A stretch of DNA of 6,983 bases from Candidatus Thorarchaeota archaeon SMTZ1-83 (GTDB lineage Archaea > Asgardarchaeota > Thorarchaeia > Thorarchaeales > Thorarchaeaceae): positions 1 to 6,983 of the forward strand of contig LRSK01000067.1 in assembly GCA_001563325.1 (NCBI GenBank), in the 5' to 3' direction. How positions within the stretch are numbered: position 1 is the first letter of the stretch; every line of letters begins with the position of its first letter. Below, piece by piece: positions 5,946 to 6,983 of the stretch. The position numbers were made by a program, and so were the translations under genes. The notes below the pieces were generated by a model. The model saw nothing but the letters and a program-made list of their open reading frames with translations, did no database searches and was not told the origin of the DNA.

Positions 5946-6031
5946 CTCATGACAGGACTGAACACGAGTGCTCTGGTCATGGGCCTGACACACATGAGTC
6001 GCTTTACTACGACTACTGTGCTCGGAGGTAA
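5942..6031 (+). CDS. Micro-ORF 1: 29-residue His/Cys/Tyr-rich peptide
   Basis: I do not recognise this product. The 29-residue frame has four His (3, 8, 13, 18), two Cys (10, 26), acidic residues and a tyrosine-rich end (LYYDYCARR). The spacing H-x4-H-x-C-x2-H-x4-H would allow metal binding, but this is only a possibility. It has no Shine-Dalgarno site; it could be started by reinitiation from the 5-codon frame or on a short leader. Its last codons CGG-AGG-TAA form the GGAGGT ribosome-binding site of micro-ORF 2. An inverted repeat (5944-5951 with 5993-6000) runs through it, so the segment may act mainly as structured RNA. Codon choice (GAG, GAC, TAC, CGG/AGG) does not clash with neighbours. 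Confidence 0.4.
   Translation: MTHDRTEHECSGHGPDTHESLYYDYCARR
5944..6000 (+). repeat. Inverted repeat able to form a stem inside micro-ORF 1
   Basis: GACTCATG (5944-5951) is the exact reverse complement of CATGAGTC (5993-6000), and just inside, CAGG (5953-5956) pairs with CCTG (5984-5987). The stem would sequester the start region of micro-ORF 1. The enclosed part holds a smaller GAG-TG-CTC repeat. Pairing is seen; formation in RNA is inference. Confidence 0.45.
6024..6029 (+). promoter_or_regulatory. Shine-Dalgarno site embedded in the end of micro-ORF 1
   Basis: GGAGGT overlaps the last Arg codons and stop of micro-ORF 1 and lies eight bases before the TTG at 6038. The alternative GTG start at 6044 would be fourteen bases away, so TTG is preferred. 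Confidence 0.5.
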
Positions 6032-6037
6032 CAAAGG

Positions 6038-6145
6038 TTGGCTGTGGCTGAGATCACTAGGAATCAATCAGTGAAGAAGAACGCGAAGATGGTGCAGGTC
6101 ATGTCGACCCAATTCATCGGATTTGCCTACACATATAGGAGGTAA
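6038..6145 (+). CDS. Micro-ORF 2: 35-residue basic peptide
   Basis: Unrecognised 35-residue basic peptide (MAVAEITRNQSVKKNAKM start, three Lys, three Arg, one acidic residue) with a hydrophobic-aromatic C-terminal part FIGFAYTYRR. The start TTG fits the GGAGGT eight bases upstream; GTG at 6044 would shorten it by two residues. Its C-terminus STQFIGFAYTYR resembles that of micro-ORF 3 (STRAIAHSYLYR): six of twelve identical, and both begin MA(V/L)A, so the two may be tandem paralogues. It is in the same frame as micro-ORF 1, two codons after that frame's stop. It ends AGG-AGG-TAA, supplying the ribosome-binding site of micro-ORF 3. No signal peptide; DNA, RNA or membrane-surface binding are all possible. 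Confidence 0.5.
   Translation: MAVAEITRNQSVKKNAKMVQVMSTQFIGFAYTYRR
6138..6143 (+). promoter_or_regulatory. Shine-Dalgarno site embedded in the end of micro-ORF 2
   Basis: GGAGGT, inside the final Arg-Arg-stop of micro-ORF 2, is nine bases before the ATG at 6153. It is the strongest ribosome-binding site in this part of the window and the best single argument that translation takes place here. Confidence 0.65.
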
Positions 6146-6152
6146 GCAACAA

Positions 6153-6242
6153 ATGGCTCTAGCAAAGAAAGGTATCAAGAAGAAGAAGCTTCGAAGGAAG
6201 ATCTCTACAAGGGCAATCGCCCACTCATATCTGTACAGGTAG
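6153..6242 (+). CDS. Micro-ORF 3: 29-residue highly basic peptide
   Basis: Unrecognised 29-residue peptide with eleven Lys/Arg and no acidic residue; a KKKKLRRK block at about 9-16 precedes the STRAIAHSYLYR end shared with micro-ORF 2. The composition recalls tiny ribosomal proteins such as eL41 or nucleic-acid binders, but no family motif is recognisable and I do not claim one. The ATG has an excellent GGAGGT site nine bases upstream, within the end of micro-ORF 2. The stop TAG is followed at once by an ATG in the same frame, so it is tightly coupled to micro-ORF 4, or fused to it if the TAG were read through. Confidence 0.55.
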   Translation: MALAKKGIKKKKLRRKISTRAIAHSYLYR

Positions 6243-6248
6243 ATGACC

Positions 6249-6365
6249 ATGGCTCACAGGAAAAAGGCCACAGATGTCAACTGTAAGCAGTACAGTTCAC
6301 ACGATGACCAGGCCAAGAGTCGTCGAATCACACGTGAAGAAGTGCTCATGTGGGAAGCCACATGA
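6249..6365 (+). CDS. Micro-ORF 4: 38-residue charged peptide
   Basis: Unrecognised 38-residue charged peptide beginning MAHRKKATDVNC and ending in an acidic, helix-prone stretch (TREEVLMWEAT), with a single Cys and two His. Two ATGs are available: 6243, touching the stop of micro-ORF 3, and 6249, eight bases after AGGT (6237-6240). The second gives the MA start seen in micro-ORFs 2 and 3 and is preferred. It lacks the Tyr-Arg end of the others and is not an obvious paralogue. It is the last frame of the cluster; 51 bases without a clear terminator separate it from the converging methyltransferase gene. Confidence 0.45.
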   Translation: MAHRKKATDVNCKQYSSHDDQAKSRRITREEVLMWEAT

Positions 6366-6416
6366 GTTACTCTTCATATGCTCGCCTAAATCACACTTCG
6401 ATTTCTAAAACACCAG

Positions 6417-6983
6417 TCATTTCCTAAACACTATTTGGTAGAATGTCCCATTGAGGATGTAATCTATCTCAACATTCTTTGCTTTGTCTGGAATATGCTC
6501 AAGAGGGGGTCTTGCTGCGAAGAGGGAATTTGCATCAATGATGGCTTTGCCCATCTCGGTTTCCCTCATCTCTGGTGACAGTCCCTCATCGTTCACAATA
6601 ACAACGCCGCCAGGTGATGCTACTCTCAACATCTCACTAAATGCCAAGCCTATTTCCGAAAAAGTATTGATTCCGCCGCTATGGTTGACGATGTCGAAAG
6701 CCTTGTCCTTGTAGGGAATGTTAAAGACGCTCCCATGAACAAGGCTGACATCAACTCCAAGAGGAGTCATTTTTCTTTTTGATACATTGAGCATTCCGAG
6801 AGAAAGGTCCAGCCCATGGAATTTGAAGCGGTCCATTTGTTTGCCTTCGAATGCATTGTACAGTGCTACGAAATTGGCTGCGGTGCCAACACTAACATCC
6901 AACAGCCTCACTGGTCCTTCAATAGGTATGAACTGAGCCAGTTTCTCTCTTTCTTTCATTAGTTCAATACCGAGCCATTCGTC
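6417..6983 (-). CDS. Class I SAM-dependent methyltransferase, 5' end outside window
   Basis: The visible 188 residues are the C-terminal and catalytic part of a UbiE/Methyltransf_11-type Rossmann-fold methyltransferase, which moves a methyl group from S-adenosylmethionine to a small-molecule or other substrate. Motif I reads LLDVSVGTAANF (27-38 of the visible part) in place of the usual D-x-G-x-G-x-G; the first glycine position is Ser, yet the overall shape is kept. GLDLSLGML (57-65) supplies the acidic residue that binds the SAM ribose, GSVFNIPYKDKAFDIV (84-99) is the motif III region, and MLRVASPGGVVIV (118-130) is the typical late strand. The frame is open to the window edge (DEWLGIEL before the first Met), and an ATG at 6957-6959 would cut into the N-terminal helix, so the true start is probably upstream of the window. 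Substrate unknown. Confidence 0.85.
   Translation of the reverse strand, partial: DEWLGIELMKEREKLAQFIPIEGPVRLLDVSVGTAANFVALYNAFEGKQMDRFKFHGLDLSLGMLNVSKRKMTPLGVDVSLVHGSVFNIPYKDKAFDIVNHSGGINTFSEIGLAFSEMLRVASPGGVVIVNDEGLSPEMRETEMGKAIIDANSLFAARPPLEHIPDKAKNVEIDYILNGTFYQIVFRK

Noticed and set aside
5837..6067. Minus-strand frame of 76 codons across the micro-ORF promoter
   Set aside because: It runs through the strong TATA box and AT-rich region, has no ribosome-binding site or recognisable domain, and lies antisense to frames with good initiation signals.
6068..6250. Minus-strand hydrophobic frame of 60 codons
   Set aside because: Its Phe/Leu/Ile richness is simply the complement of the Lys/Arg-rich micro-ORFs 2 and 3; no start signal.
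5942..6310. C/D-box RNA, tRNA or CRISPR in the gene-poor region
   Set aside because: GATGACC and CTGA strings occur but not as proper C/D box pairs with terminal stem; no cloverleaf and no regularly spaced repeats are seen.
5942..6365. A single frameshifted or decayed gene instead of four micro-ORFs
   Set aside because: Frames 1-2 and 3-4 lie in two different phases, but each junction has a well-spaced ribosome-binding site or start, which a decayed gene would not be expected to show. No recognisable larger protein emerges on joining them.

Overview
The window reads as a piece of an archaeal chromosome, most likely from an Asgard archaeon. Base composition is moderate (mid-40s % GC by eye), which would fit Thorarchaeota-like lineages better than the AT-rich Loki or Odin groups; that lineage guess is inference. 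The evidence for Archaea is the archaeal-type DHH phosphoesterase, a stand-alone Lrp/AsnC ligand-binding (RAM) domain, TATA/BRE-style promoters and GGTGAT-type Shine-Dalgarno sites. The evidence for Asgard is two tandem genes with the layout of profilin, the eukaryote-like actin regulator.

Layout. 34-1002 (+) is a complete DHH/DHHA1 phosphoesterase. It converges on 999-3242 (-), an OPT-family membrane transporter, and the two stop codons overlap in the palindrome CTAG. 3364-3678 (-) is a small DUF167/YggU-family protein. A divergent region with a TATA-like element flanked by inverted repeats leads to a plus-strand cluster: profilin-like 1 (3809-4189), a strong hairpin, profilin-like 2 (4280-4654) and a 78-residue RAM-domain protein (4718-4954). 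Converging on these is 4969-5754 (-), a winged-helix ArsR-like regulator whose TTG start lies just downstream of its own TATA box. The left-out-by-most-annotators part is 5755-6416. It has a very good archaeal promoter (TATA at 5900-5907) followed by four tiny plus-strand reading frames (29, 35, 29 and 38 codons). Two of them end in AGG-AGG-TAA or CGG-AGG-TAA, so the last codons of one frame are the ribosome-binding site of the next. The window ends in the 3' part of a class I SAM-dependent methyltransferase on the minus strand (6417-6983, start outside the window).

How it fits together. The profilin pair would act on the cytoskeleton by binding actin monomers. The RAM protein and the winged-helix protein are regulatory, but nothing ties them directly to the profilins beyond adjacency. 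The micro-ORF cluster is the strongest candidate for something undescribed: frames 2 and 3 share the start MA(V/L)A and a C-terminal ST..I...Y.YR pattern, which suggests tandem paralogues of a basic microprotein. A GCAAAC-type element upstream of TATA recurs at three promoters and probably is the local BRE, or an operator overlapping it.
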